Origin: Acetivibrio straminisolvens JCM 21531
GTDB lineage: Bacteria > Bacillota > Clostridia > Acetivibrionales > Acetivibrionaceae
Assembly: GCF_000521465.1 (NCBI RefSeq)
Contig: NZ_BAVR01000004.1
Coordinates: 47,519-111,518, forward strand
Reading direction: 5' to 3'
Length of the DNA: 64,000 bases
Shown: positions 42,695 to 53,063 of the stretch, piece by piece
Position numbering within the stretch: position 1 is the stretch's first letter
Layout of the letters: each line of letters opens with the position of its first letter
The notes under the pieces: model-generated
The model's database searches: none
What the model saw: only the letters and a program-made list of their open reading frames with translations
Told to the model about the DNA's origin: nothing
Program-made: the position numbers and the translations under genes

Positions 42695-43719
42695 CTATAT
42701 TGTTTTTTCTTCTAAATGCCTTTGAATTTTCATAAAGGAATTAAATAATTGCTCCGGTTTTCCCAATCCCAGAATATGTTCATACAACTCAGGTGCATTT
42801 TCTTGAACCGCAGCCATCTTTTCTTCAAGAGTAGCGCATCCTTTTGTAACTTCATTATAAACGTCGCATAAAAGTTTGTTTTTCTTCTGTATGATTTCAT
42901 CGGTTATCTTTGTACGTGTAAGAGGCTGGGGAGTGCGAGGCTTGTCAAATGTTATTCTTACGGCGTTTTCATATCTTTTTATATCTTTGTCCGTATATCC
43001 TGCCCTCTTTAATCCATTAATAAATGCAGAGCACATTTCCGAGTCTTTTAACGTTATGGTAATATCCATAGTCAATTCCCATGGTTGTGAGAATTCGCCA
43101 AGCCTAAAACCTGTCAACCACCAATGCCTGTCTCCCCGCTCAAAAAGTACTTTTCCATTCTTTTTCAAAGTAAATGACATCCATAATAATTCATCATCAC
43201 TTATGCTTTCATAGAAAGTTCCTTTAAACAATCCCGGAATTTCTATATCCGGTTTGTCTGTCGCATATATTCCCACCTCGGCACCGGTAGCAGATCGTAT
43301 TGACCCTTCCAGAACTCAATTAACCATCTTTTGCCTTTATACTCAAAATAAATCGGGTCACAATCCACTATCATTCCCAAGGGTGCTGCCGCTTCATCAT
43401 ATAAACGGCAGTAGCCGAATTTTCTCTGCCATGCGTCTTTGGTAGAATAAAAAATATCCTGCTTTTCGTCATATGCATAACCGGCAATACTAAAGGTTTC
43501 ATCCAGTTTTTTCGTATCTGCATTTTTCTTGCCTATTCCTATAAGAAACAGAAGTGCATCAATGCGCTCAATTAGCCAAGAGACAAGTTTGAATAAAAGC
43601 TTTTTTCTAATTAGCTGTGCAATCAGTAAAGCGAGTACAATCAATACAACTACAATTCCTACAATAAGCAAAACGTCAAAATTCAAAAATGCTACTGAGT
43701 TTCTTGCCTCTCCAAGCAT
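42695..43719 (-). CDS. DUF4474 membrane-anchored protein (frameshifted)
   Basis: About 342 residues. An N-terminal membrane helix (VLLIVGIVVVLIVLALLIA) is followed by the DUF4474 core: FSIAGYAYDEKQDIFYS, FGYCRLYDEAAAPLGMIVDC, YFEYKGKRWLIEFWKGQYDL, then after a one-base loss near 43268 TGAEVGIYATD and WWLTGFRLGEFSQPWEL. The C-terminal ~70 residues are helical. GGGGTGAG precedes the ATG. The function of the family is unknown; here it heads an operon with a phosphoesterase and GH1. Confidence 0.8.
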
Positions 43720-43894
43720 AAAAATCTCACCCCAAAAATATTACTTTCTAACATAATATTCTTAACCGGATGATTATGTTAATGGATTTTGACATGTATA
43801 TAATTTGACAAAAAAATATTATTTTTTCTGTTAATTCTGATATAATGATTATATATTTATGTTCATAAAATTCTAATCAGGGAGTGCGATTAAC

Positions 43895-45843
43895 ATGTTC
43901 ATTTTACTTTTAATAGCATCATTTTTGACGGGATTTTGCATGTTAAAAAAATTCACCCAAATAAAAGCGCCAATTATGATGATTTCAGGTTCCTTTCTTT
44001 TAGGATGTCTTTTTTCCGGCACACTACTATACTGGATGGATATACTCTTTGTTAAAACTTTGAACGACTATTATATCAGTAATATAGTTTACCTTATAAT
44101 ATCTGCTGCTTTTATAATATACATATACAAGACAGAGGCAAAAATACATAAAGATTTATTTAAAGTGATAAAAGAGTTTTGTAGTGATAAAGTTGCGATA
44201 ATTTGCTTTATTGCTTTTGTTTTGTTTTCAACGTGGTTTAATTATAATACCTTCAGGTTATCAGACGGAAATATAACCATCTCCGGGGGCGCATGGAGTG
44301 ATATAACCTTTCACCACGGATTTGTCCGCTCCACAAGCCTTGGTCAAAACATTCCCGTAGAGTATGTTTTTTATGCCAACACCCCTGCAAAATATCATTT
44401 TTTATTTAATTACTATGCGGGTAAAATATCTCAAACAGGTTTGCATTCGGTTCATGCTTTAAATCTTATGTGTTCTTTAAGCCTTTCCTTTTTGCTGTTA
44501 ATGATATTTCAGTTCGGAAGAACAGTATTTAAAAATGATGCTGTAGGAATACTTGGAGCACTTTTTTATTGTTTCACAGTTCATTAAGCGGATTAAAATG
44601 GATTTTTGACAATTGGGGATGGGATATATTTAAGAAAATTTACGAAAAAACCGGATGGTTGGCCCAAACTGATTTTGAAGGCTGGGGGCTTTTTAATCTG
44701 AATGTTTTCGTAAATCAGAGGCACTTTGCTTTTTCTTTGGCGCTTCTTGTTTTTATTGTTACATATGTGATTTCTCTATATGAAAAAGAAACGGAAAATT
44801 CAGAACCTGCGGAAGCTAAAAGCACTACACCAAACCAACATAATAATCGTTTATGGTTTTTTTCAAGCTGTTTTATAGGAGTCGCAGCAGGTCTTACTCC
44901 ATATTGGAATTCTGTTGTAAATACAGCCCTGCTCTCTTTTTTAGGTCTATATACTATTATAAATATAAGAAAAAAAGACATCTTCGAACCAATGTTTGTC
45001 ACTACTGCCATTGCAGGTTTTGTTTCACTGCCGCAGCTAATGAGATTTAAGTCAGGCTCCTCAAGCCTTAATGAATATCCCAAGCTTCATATCGGCTACG
45101 AGCTGAATCACTTTGATTTATTTGATTTGACAGAATATTATTTTAAGGTCCTTGGCTTAAAACTAATTATCGTTGTTATAGGGCTTCTTATTATATCCAA
45201 CAGAAAAAAAATACTGTTTCTAATTCTCTCAATACCGTTCATACTGGCCAATTTACTGCAGCTTGGCGTAGTACTGTACGATAACAACAAACTCATGATT
45301 TCAACGCTCATATTTATAAATTGTCTGGCTGCCTACTATTTAGTAGAACTTTTCAAACTTAAACCCTTTATATTTAAAATTGTGTCCGTTGCCCTCTGTT
45401 TCAGCCTTATGTTCGCCGGTGTACTAGACTTAATGTCGGTCAAAAATCTTCGTAAAGTCGATGTAGCAGACAAATCAGACTTTACGCAGTGGATTATTGA
45501 AAACACCGAGCCGGGTTCTGTTTTCCTTACCCTCCCGACTATACAATATTATGACAATGCAGTATCAAATATACTTATGGCAGGCGGTAAAATATATGTA
45601 CATAATGCAGCATCCTCAGCTTATAAGCTTGACGAACGTTTAAATAATCTAGACATCATATTCAGAGGTGAAAAAAGCTTTGAAAAAATAAAAAGTATTA
45701 TGGAACAGGAAGGCATAGACTACATTGTGGTTAGTCCTGAGCTTAGAGAAAGCAAAGAATACAAAGTAAACGAGGAATTCCTTAGTCAAAATTTTGTAAC
45801 AAAGTACAACAATAACGGTATTGCCGTTTACTCAATTTATTAG
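43895..45843 (+). CDS. Polytopic membrane protein, GT-C glycosyltransferase-like (frameshifted)
   Basis: About 650 residues with roughly 11 membrane helices and a soluble C-terminal ~120 residues. The first large outer loop has GGAWSDITFHHGFVRS and YANTPAKYHFLFNYYAG, the Asp/His-bearing loop layout seen in GT-C enzymes that use polyprenyl-linked sugars. The C-terminus carries FTQWIIENTEPGSVFLTLP and DYIVVSPELRESKEY, common in that superfamily. One base is missing near 44580. A direct family assignment is not possible by eye, and no partner sugar gene is adjacent. Confidence 0.55.
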
Positions 45844-45947
45844 CGTTGGACAGCTATTTTCATTAGATATTCGTAATTTTATGAAGCAAAAATATTAAAT
45901 ATACGTCTAATACAAGACAAAAATATAAACATTAGGAGGAGCTCTTA

Positions 45948-46529
45948 ATGATTAGTAAAAAAGTAGTTATTACTTTTGTATTTTGCCTTGCAGCAGCAGT
46001 GTTTACAGCTGCTACAAAAATAAACTCTTTTGGAGTACATATCAATGAGAAACCAAAAACTCAGGCATCAGCAGACGGGCAAAATATCAACCTCGCTAAA
46101 TATGATATGAAGTATGAGGAAAGAACAATAAAAGACAAAGAAGAGATAAAAGAAAGGGCAGATTTTAAGTTAAAAGAGCCTAAATTTATTCCCGAAGGAT
46201 TTAAAGAAACTGACAGTAGCCTTCTTGAAAACGGCTCAAGAGGAAAGTTTGACAAGATTTATGTCAAGCAATTTAAAGATAATACCGGAAGAAAAAGTAT
46301 CCAAATATTTCAAAAGGAATGGGATGGAGAGTTTTCATTACCGGAACATATGTTGGCATATACCCATAGCATACAGCTTAAAGACGGAACAAAGGCTTGG
46401 TTATATGACCCGTGTGAAGATGCTGTTAATGTCCAGATCATGTTCTTAAAGGATGGTATTTATTACAATGTCTTTGGAGAACAGGTTGAAATTGATGATT
46501 TGCTAAACGTTATTAATTCTTTAGAATAA
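45948..46529 (+). CDS. Secreted protein with DUF4367-like domain
   Basis: 193 residues. An N-terminal signal or anchor (KVVITFVFCLAAAVFTAAT) leads to an extracellular domain: LKEPKFIPEGFKETDSSLL, IQIFQKEWDGEF, KAWLYDPCEDAVNVQIMFL, YYNVFGEQVEIDDLLNVINS. The ending (G..Y.V.G....D.LL.V..SL) is that of DUF4367 domains often seen in anti-sigma-factor or sporulation-linked proteins. AGGAGGAG precedes the ATG. Function not known. Confidence 0.65.
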   Translation: MISKKVVITFVFCLAAAVFTAATKINSFGVHINEKPKTQASADGQNINLAKYDMKYEERTIKDKEEIKERADFKLKEPKFIPEGFKETDSSLLENGSRGKFDKIYVKQFKDNTGRKSIQIFQKEWDGEFSLPEHMLAYTHSIQLKDGTKAWLYDPCEDAVNVQIMFLKDGIYYNVFGEQVEIDDLLNVINSLE

Positions 46530-46583
46530 CCAACTTAGGCTTTTGGAAAAGAGGATATAAAAATTTTGCGTAATATAAAATAG

Positions 46584-46643
46584 AAGCTCGGGACATCGAG
46601 TCCCTTCGCTTTTGCCTCTTTCATTTCATTCCAAGAGGCCAAA
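46584..46643 (-). repeat. 60-bp dispersed repeat, copy 1
   Basis: On the minus strand GCCTCTT-loop-AAGAGGC, then AAGGGACTCGATGTCCC, then GAGCTTC and a T-rich tail. Near-identical copies occur at 51738-51797 and 55829-55889, all in one orientation. It lies ~90 bp past the SDR stop. Confidence 0.9.
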
Positions 46644-46648
46644 TAAAC

Positions 46649-46694
46649 AACTCCTTCTTGGCTGGAATTGTAAATAGCAGAGCAAGAAGGAGTT
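46649..46694 (-). terminator. Terminator-like hairpin between SDR gene and repeat copy 1
   Basis: Arms of 12 bp (46649-46660 and 46683-46694, AACTCCTTCTTG and its complement) with a 22-nt loop, followed on the minus strand by GTTTATTT and then the repeat. Confidence 0.65.
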
Positions 46695-46734
46695 TGATTA
46701 TTTGCAAATTAGTAAAAATAATTGAGATTCAAGT

Positions 46735-47508
46735 TTATACGCATGTGTATCCGCCATCTACAGGTATAATGGCTCCTGTAACATATGAAGATGCATCAGA
46801 TGCAAGATAGACGGCAGTCGAATCCAGTTCCCCTTCTTTTCCGTAACGTCCTACCGGCACAGTTGCCTTCATGTAATTAGAAAAGTATTCGGTGTTCAGA
46901 GTATCCTCGGTAAGCTCCGTAACAAAGTAGCCGGGACATATCGCATTCACCGTAATACCGTATTTGGCCCATTCGGCAGCCAATGCCCTTGTCATATTTA
47001 CCACACCGCCTTTGGCTGCGTGATAAGCAGTACTTGGATGAGCCATATTTCCAACCATACCGTATATGGAAGAAATGTTGATAATCCTTCCATAGTTATT
47101 CTTTATCATGATTTTGCCAAATTCCCGCGCAACCATAAAAACGCCGTTGAGGTCGACACCAATTGTGTTATACCACATTTCATCGGTAGTTTCTTCTGCC
47201 GAAGCTATACCGCCGCCACCCGCATTGTTTATCAAAATGTCAACCTTTCCAAACTCTTTCTCACTAAGTTCGGCTGCTCTTCGAATCATATCGATATTTG
47301 TAACATCACATTCTATGGGAAGGCACTTTACTCCCAATGCCCGAATTTCTTCCGCTACCTTCTCAAGTTTTTCCTTGCGTCTTGCCAAAATAGCAATGTC
47401 AGCACCCTGAGCTGCTAAAGCTTTAGCCATTTGAACACCAAGTCCCGATGAAGCTCCCGTTATTACTGCAACCCTACCTTCTAAGGAAAACAAATCTCTT
47501 TTCTGCAT
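46735..47508 (-). CDS. Short-chain dehydrogenase/reductase
   Basis: About 257 residues, a complete classical SDR. Cofactor motif TGASSGLG (residues ~16-23), DVTN, NNAGGGG, the catalytic Ser in NISSIYG, and YHAAKGGV for Tyr and Lys. ARRKEKL after the second strand suggests NADPH preference. The closest pattern is gluconate 5-dehydrogenase-like SDRs, but the substrate is not fixed. ATG at 47508 follows AGAGGTG. Monocistronic, ending at a hairpin and the dispersed repeat. Confidence 0.88.
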   Translation of the reverse strand: MQKRDLFSLEGRVAVITGASSGLGVQMAKALAAQGADIAILARRKEKLEKVAEEIRALGVKCLPIECDVTNIDMIRRAAELSEKEFGKVDILINNAGGGGIASAEETTDEMWYNTIGVDLNGVFMVAREFGKIMIKNNYGRIINISSIYGMVGNMAHPSTAYHAAKGGVVNMTRALAAEWAKYGITVNAICPGYFVTELTEDTLNTEYFSNYMKATVPVGRYGKEGELDSTAVYLASDASSYVTGAIIPVDGGYTCV

Positions 47509-47663
47509 ATCAAACACCTCTAAACTATATTTGATTAACTGCTATAAATATAATACCACATTTGGGACAAAAATTTAAATTTTGTTAAAAAAATAACAAA
47601 ATAAGATATAGGTATAATATCAAACATTGATTACATTTAGAATATTAATATCTAAAAATCATA

Positions 47664-48254
47664 TCATAAAGCAGCAGATAATTTTTGATTGACATGTATT
47701 TCCCGACCTCTTAAGCATCTATTTAACAATTTTGAATTTTTGAGATCACCTTTATATATTATTCGCCCGTCTAATTTGAGGAGACTTTGAGGTCTAACAA
47801 GATTTCTTGATATTTTAAAGTCTGCAATACCACTTTCATTCAAGATATAGTATACAAATTCCGAACAAACAAATCTTGAATTGTGGCATGCTTCCCTGTT
47901 TATTAAACTATTTATAAGTCCCACATAGTTGTACTTATACTGTCCGGCATTGGAAATAAAATACTCCAGCAAGGTTTTTGCCCTTTTGTACTGCTGTTTT
48001 GTCACCTCGAGCTCAATTACCGCACCGGGCAACACTTTACAGTACTTATATGTCCCTTTATTTAAATTTTCATGCTTAAATACACCAATGAAGGGATAGA
48101 ACACATATTTCCTTCCGAAGCTATACATATTTGCAAGGTCTCTATCCATAGAAATAGCAGCGTGGGTAAATTCATCTCTTTTGAAAAATTGAATGAGCCT
48201 GGATATTATTGTATTTGTCCTTGTAAGAACAATATAAATATAAAACCTTTCCAT
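47664..48254 (-). CDS. Permuted papain-like (YiiX-type) cysteine hydrolase
   Basis: About 196 residues, no signal peptide. FTHAAISMD carries the probable catalytic His, and NSRFVCSEFVYYILNESG the Cys, in the order (His before Cys) seen in circularly permuted NlpC/P60-like proteins. ATG at 48254 is preceded by GGGGGAG. The family contains amide hydrolases acting on peptides or lipids. I cannot assign a substrate. Confidence 0.6.
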   Translation of the reverse strand: MERFYIYIVLTRTNTIISRLIQFFKRDEFTHAAISMDRDLANMYSFGRKYVFYPFIGVFKHENLNKGTYKYCKVLPGAVIELEVTKQQYKRAKTLLEYFISNAGQYKYNYVGLINSLINREACHNSRFVCSEFVYYILNESGIADFKISRNLVRPQSLLKLDGRIIYKGDLKNSKLLNRCLRGREIHVNQKLSAAL

Positions 48255-48402
48255 TAAACTCCCCCATAAATGATTGAATATGCGCAAAACGCCGCTTTAT
48301 TCGACAGGAAGCCCCCAAAAAACACATATATTTTTTAAAATAATTACATTTATAAGTTAATTATATTCATTTATAGGGGAAAAATCAACACATATCGGAT
48401 TT

Positions 48403-48564
48403 TTAACAAAACAAAAAGAAAATGTCTATTTTTGCAATATTTCGACAAATATTTTTTCCAAACTGCTTTTTTACAATCCAAGGCATTATCATTCTCATTT
48501 TTTCAAAATCATCATGAACATTGTAATCCGGTTTCGCATGCCTTTCAAAATACACATTCGTCAT
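48403..48564 (-). pseudogene. Remnant beginning as a histidine phosphatase
   Basis: A 53-codon frame starts MTNVYFERHAKPDYNVHDD, very like the N-terminus of histidine phosphatases (VYFVRHAKPDY with the catalytic RHA), but then continues into unrelated FEKMRMIMPWIVKKQFG and ends. The body of the enzyme is missing. It lies 45 bp past the M56 gene. Probably a deletion remnant. The rest of this ~350-bp gap is AT-rich with nothing else seen. Confidence 0.5.
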
Positions 48565-48608
48565 AGTACTCTCATCTCAAAACTTTTGCTTACATCACCT
48601 CCCCGCTT

Positions 48609-51159
48609 TTATCCGGTTTCATATTTGTCAACACTCCACTTTCCGTCATCACCTTTAACAACCACAACATAAAAAGTGATTTGCGTTGACGGATATTGAG
48701 CAGATGTTTCTACAGTCTCCATATCAACTGATACAATAAATGCTAAAACCGAATCGGAATTTTCAATACGTAAAAAACGCGCATCTTCTACCAATTCTAT
48801 TTTCTTTGCTCTAGCCCATTTCATCCCCCATACGTCGCCATCGTGAATAAAATTATTATTATGGTTTTCCGTACTTAGGATGCGCATTGCATCATAATCA
48901 GCTATCTCAAAAGCTGCAAAATACTCTTGCACTACTTGAAACGCTTTCTGCTCATCATCCGTCATTTCGTAAGGCGTTGGAATAAAGATGTCTTCTTTCT
49001 TTACCCAGCGACTACTCTGTCATAAGTATAATCGCCAAGAATTAAAACCCATCCGTTTATCTCTTTTTCAATATTGACAAAAAGTTCTGTGTCTGTTGTT
49101 CGAAAAGCATTTGCTTGAGAAAAAGGATTATCATAGATTACCGTTCCCTTCTTCAAAAAAGCCTGTCTAAAATAAAATCCCTCTTTAATATCTTTAGCAA
49201 GAATATAATCCCTGTTTTTAATCCATCCACCTCAGGCACATCCGTATCGGTACCTAAAGCAACAACACATGTTCTGTCCTCATCTATTATTAATATTCTC
49301 ACCAAATTTCCTTTGTCTTCCACTGCCGAACCTACTTTTACACTATTCGCCATAATGATTCCGAAATTGCTTTCTGTGTGCTTTTTTTCATCGATTAAAT
49401 TGCTCTTCTCAATCCAGAATTCTCCCGGTATCCTGTCAGCAGAACAAAGAACCCAATTCTCATATTTGCCTGTTATCCTGACAATAACACCATACTCCAA
49501 TGCTCCCATGCTCTTGTAGTTTTCACCGGGCCCTGCCTTTGCAAGACAGTCCTGAATTACAACAGTTGCAAGCTGATAACTCTCCACCTTGCTTTTGTCA
49601 AACTGGGTATTTGCATCATATTCATCATCTTTATAAAAAACAGTATCGCTCCCCACTTTTATTAAATCCTGTTGATTTAAAATAGTGTCATTTAAGTTGC
49701 TTTGAAGCTCACCCTTTTTGTTGTAAAGTTCAATATTCTTTATCCCTGCCGTGGTATCTGCAACAACTATATATCCCTTATCCATAGAAACCGCTTCTTC
49801 AATTATGGATCCGTCATCAAAGAATATTTTAATCCTGTCAATTTCAACATCTACACTGTATCGCTTTCCCATTCCCATTTCTTTTTATCAAAATTGCCGT
49901 ATACTATACTTTTCCCTTGATGCTCCACCAAATTTGCCGAAAAACACGGACTTATTGGCATATTTCCCGAAGCTTTAGCCACTATATTAAAATCAAAATC
50001 TATTAAAAACAAAAGGGAAAAATTTTCTCCTTCTCCAGAATATTTTTCGGTTAATACCAAATAGCCGCTGTCACAATCTTTTATGTTATAAATTATAAGA
50101 GAACCGTTGTTGGCCGGATCCGATTTTTTGTAGTATTCGCTGACAACTTCCGTAAGTTTTTTTCTGTCTTTTGCAGAAATCTTCCCTTCTTTAGATGCAT
50201 TTGTGGCAAAAACAATCGAAGCAGTAAGAACAGCTGCAACCGCAACTATTACAACCCAGAACTTAGGCTTCTTGAAATTGAGTACATTTTTTATCCTGGT
50301 CTTTACATTACTCTCGCCAAAGGCCAAGGGAGCCACTGCCAACCCCTCTTTTCCCTTGACCGACATCGACAGGAGCGAATTCGAATAACCGCCCTTGGCA
50401 CCTTCACCCAGCCTCCGAAGCACACTTTCATCACAGGACATTTCCATATCCCGGTTCATAAGAGCAAAACACAACCACATCAGGGGATTGAACCAGTGAA
50501 GAATGAGGGCAAGAAAAGCAATCAGCTTTATAAGATAATCCTTTCTGCGGATATGAGTCCGCTCGTGTTCCAATATGTACGACAAATCGGCACCCCTAAT
50601 ATCTGTGGGCACATAGATTCTCGGACGGATAAAACCACAAACAAAAGCTGTACCTATGGCATCCGTCTCAAAAACATTGCCCTCCACTAAAGTTGCAGTC
50701 TCAAGCTTTCTTTTGGTTTTTGCATAAGAAAAAATGCTATAAACCAACAACGCAATAACACCCGAAATCCAGACAAGACTAAAAACAGTTATCCATATGT
50801 CCATTGGATTTATGCTTGCCGCCGAGGCAGCCACAGAAACAGAAGCATTCACCGCGCTGTCAGCACCTCCTACACCGGCCTGTACATAAGGTACCGGAAT
50901 CTGTCCCATATTTTGCGGTACATACGGAGATACTCCGCTTTTCGGCTTGGCATTTAAGTTTATGAGATTGAAAAGGCTAAGAGCAGATTCAAAGGAAAAT
51001 GGACATACCAGGCGGAAAAGAAGAGGCATCCAAAGAATATAGGAAAATATCTTCGGAGCTTTTAAAAAGAAAACGGAGAAGGATAACGCCAATGGCTACA
51101 TAGGATGCAGTAATACTCATGTTCACAACAGCTAAAAATAAATCTTGCAAAAAACTCAT
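48609..51159 (-). CDS. BlaR1-like M56 metallopeptidase with SH3-like and DUF4829 extensions (frameshifted)
   Basis: About 850 residues if the frames are joined. ATG at 51159 overlaps the blaI stop (ATGA). Order: N-terminal helices (SITASYVAIGVILLRFL; PLLFRLVCPFSFESAL), a large loop, the M56 zinc site HERTH (HExxH) with the downstream ligand in MEMSCDESVLRRLG, a membrane helix (FWVVIVAVAAVLTASIVFA), an outer beta-rich region, an SH3-like segment (AGPGENYKSMGALEYGVIV..WVLCSADRIPGEFWIEKSN), and a C-terminal DUF4829/NTF2-like domain (DDEQKAFQVVQEYFAAFEIADYDAM). Breaks lie near 51085 (two A short or one T extra), 49862, 49160 and 49010. It probably senses an envelope stress and cleaves BlaI. Confidence 0.8.
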
Positions 51160-51515
51160 TTCACCGCCTCCTCTATAATCCGCTTAAGTTCCTCCGCTTC
51201 TTGCTCAGAAAGCTTTCGGTCGCTCAAAAAAGCAGTCAAAAATTTTGGTAGCGAACCGTCAAAGGTTCTCTCCAGCATAGCTCTACTTTCATATTTCTGT
51301 ACATCCTCACGCTTAACCAATGAGGTAACGGTTGCATCCCTGTTTTGTAAAATACCCCGCTCGCAAAGCTTTTTTAAAACAGTATAGGTGGTTGATTTTT
51401 TCCAACCGAGTTTATCCGCACACAGTTTTACAAGCTCCGTGGAATTGACAGGCTCGTTGTCCCAGACAATACTGACGAATTTATATTCGGCATCAAACAG
51501 CTTGTATTTTTCCAT
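51156..51515 (-). CDS. BlaI/MecI-family transcriptional repressor
   Basis: 119 residues, full length. Winged helix KLFDAEYKFVSIVWDNEP..TELVKLCADKLGWKKSTTYTVLKKLCERGIL, then a linker and C-terminal dimerisation helices (KFLTAFLSDRKLSEQEAEEL). In the family the repressor is cleaved by the partner M56 protease; the probable site lies between domains. It is coupled to the M56 gene by a 4-bp overlap, and two palindromic sites lie just upstream. Confidence 0.93.
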   Translation of the reverse strand: MEKYKLFDAEYKFVSIVWDNEPVNSTELVKLCADKLGWKKSTTYTVLKKLCERGILQNRDATVTSLVKREDVQKYESRAMLERTFDGSLPKFLTAFLSDRKLSEQEAEELKRIIEEAVK

Positions 51516-51542
51516 TTAAATACCTCCATAGGTTTATTATGA

Positions 51543-51584
51543 TAGACCCAATATAAGTCTATCGCATTAGACCTAATATGTCAA
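51543..51584. promoter_or_regulatory. Two candidate BlaI operators
   Basis: TAGAC-9 bases-GTCTA (51543-51561) and TTAGACCTAATATGTCAA (51567-51584) share the core AGACCYAATAT. Near-palindromic pairs directly upstream of blaI suit autoregulation. The core differs from the classic TACA/TGTA Staphylococcus operator but keeps its size and symmetry. Confidence 0.55.
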
Positions 51585-51737
51585 TAATAATATAATAATT
51601 TGCGTGTTTGATTCAGCATGCCTTGCCTGAATGGGAATAAAAAATCCATATGCAGTTAGCGGAAATTCTGACGGATAATGCCTTAATGTATTCTCCTAAA
51701 AACAGGAAAATCTCACTGAAGGTTCAAAAAATAATAA

Positions 51738-51797
51738 AAGCTCAGGACATCGACTCCCTTCGCTTTTGCCTCTTTCATTTCATTCCAAGAGGCTAAA
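51738..51797 (-). repeat. 60-bp dispersed repeat, copy 2
   Basis: Same orientation and sequence as copies 1 and 3, with a few changes (GGACATCGACTCC in place of GGGACATCGAGTCCC on the plus strand, weakening one stem). It lies ~100 bp past the DUF2935 stop. Confidence 0.9.
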
Positions 51798-51802
51798 CAA
51801 AA

Positions 51803-51834
51803 TGGTGCTATATTGCTCAAGGTATATAGCACCA
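51803..51834 (-). terminator. Terminator-like hairpin between DUF2935 gene and repeat copy 2
   Basis: Perfect 11-bp arms TGGTGCTATAT / ATATAGCACCA with a 10-nt loop, followed on the minus strand by TTTTGTTT. Confidence 0.7.
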
Positions 51835-51892
51835 CTGAAAATGTTTTGACTTTTCTTAATACACGGCATTGACTTCATTCCAAATACCTTTA

Positions 51893-52816
51893 TTATCTTC
51901 CTTCAAAAATTTTAAGTAATCGCAAATAATGGTTTGCTTCTCTCAGAACGTGATCACCCAGAAGAGGTATGATAATTGATTTTATTTTACACTCAAGCAG
52001 GCCTTGCGTACCTTGGGCTTTGAAGTTTCGGAAATCCTCGGTTGCTTTTAAGCTTTCTTCAGTAACTTTAGCCGGTGGAATGGTCGCATCCATTGCCGCC
52101 TTTGCTTCAGCTGTCAATTGATCAAACTCATTTCCGAAATCATTAGCTTGATTAATCAAATTGCTTTCTGTAGGGTCAAGCAAACCTCGGATAAACTTGG
52201 CATGTTCTGCCATTTGTCTGTTCCAGAAAAACTCCAATCCGTAAGCTTCTTTTGCCAAATCTACCTCTTCTCTTCTTTGAAGTCTCCGAAGCTGCAGAAG
52301 GTATAATTCCGCCTCACGTGTTATGTGTAAAATCAATAAAGGATAGTTAAATGTAAACATCTTGCAGTTTATAGCATTAGATAAGATATCCTTTTTAAAC
52401 TGTATTAACGCAGCAGTTGCATTTATTGCCCTTTGGTTAAGCACTGATACACATCGTTCAAGCACAGGGTTGGCTGTTATTATACCACCGCCAGCCAGTC
52501 CTGCTTCTGCCTGTGTCAGTTGAGTTGGTATACGTACTCCTGTAAAATATACGGTTGCCGTTTCTGCTTTCAAAGTAAAAGGTGTTATTACCTCTCCTGA
52601 ATTTAGTATCTCGGGATTAACAACTCCGTTTGATAGAGAAACGGTTTCTCCTAAAATTCCGTCAAATTCCCTGCGAAAAGCATCTGCCTGTTGAATAAAG
52701 CTCGAGTCTTTCGGTGCAAACCCCACTTCAAGGAAAAATGAGTGTTCTTTCATAATCCTTGCAAAGAATAGATGTAAACCTAAAGACTGTTTTATAAATT
52801 CAATGCTCGAAAGCAT
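51893..52816 (-). CDS. DUF2935 protein (two helical-bundle repeats)
   Basis: 307 residues in two homologous halves: LHLFFARIMKEHSFFLEVGF..FIQQADAFRREFD and LEFFWNRQMAEHAKFIRGLL..LINQANDFGNEFD. Conserved Glu-His pairs (KEH, AEH) and later His-rich helices (LILHITREAELYL; LLGDHVLREANHYL) look like a di-metal four-helix bundle, as proposed for the family. Cytoplasmic, no signal. GGGAGG precedes the ATG. Family function is not established. Confidence 0.85.
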   Translation of the reverse strand: MLSSIEFIKQSLGLHLFFARIMKEHSFFLEVGFAPKDSSFIQQADAFRREFDGILGETVSLSNGVVNPEILNSGEVITPFTLKAETATVYFTGVRIPTQLTQAEAGLAGGGIITANPVLERCVSVLNQRAINATAALIQFKKDILSNAINCKMFTFNYPLLILHITREAELYLLQLRRLQRREEVDLAKEAYGLEFFWNRQMAEHAKFIRGLLDPTESNLINQANDFGNEFDQLTAEAKAAMDATIPPAKVTEESLKATEDFRNFKAQGTQGLLECKIKSIIIPLLGDHVLREANHYLRLLKIFEGR

Positions 52817-52858
52817 GGTTTATGCCTCCCGATAAAAAGGTTAATTTCTAGTATTAAT

Positions 52859-53020
52859 TTATGTTAACCTTTCGTGAATTGTTACGGGAATTTCCTCTGT
52901 CAAATACATCAGTGTTTTCGAGCTTTCATAGGGATATTCAGGCCGGCAGTCTGCAAGAAGTCTATCCAATGCGCCCATCCGTTTCACCGGAAATCTGTTA
53001 TCAAATATACTAGCCCATCA
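52859..53020 (-). pseudogene. C-terminal gene remnant of unknown family
   Basis: A frame without a good start reads FDNRFPVKRMGALDRLLADC, then RPEYPYESSKTLMYLTEEIP and VTIHERLT before TAA. Composition is protein-like; just upstream the adjacent frame reads YKKDDGLVYLITD, suggesting a frameshift inside a longer broken gene. Not recognised. Confidence 0.35.
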
Positions 53021-53063
53021 TCTTTCTTGTAGTAGTGTCACCTGCTTTTAAAATACACAGCTA

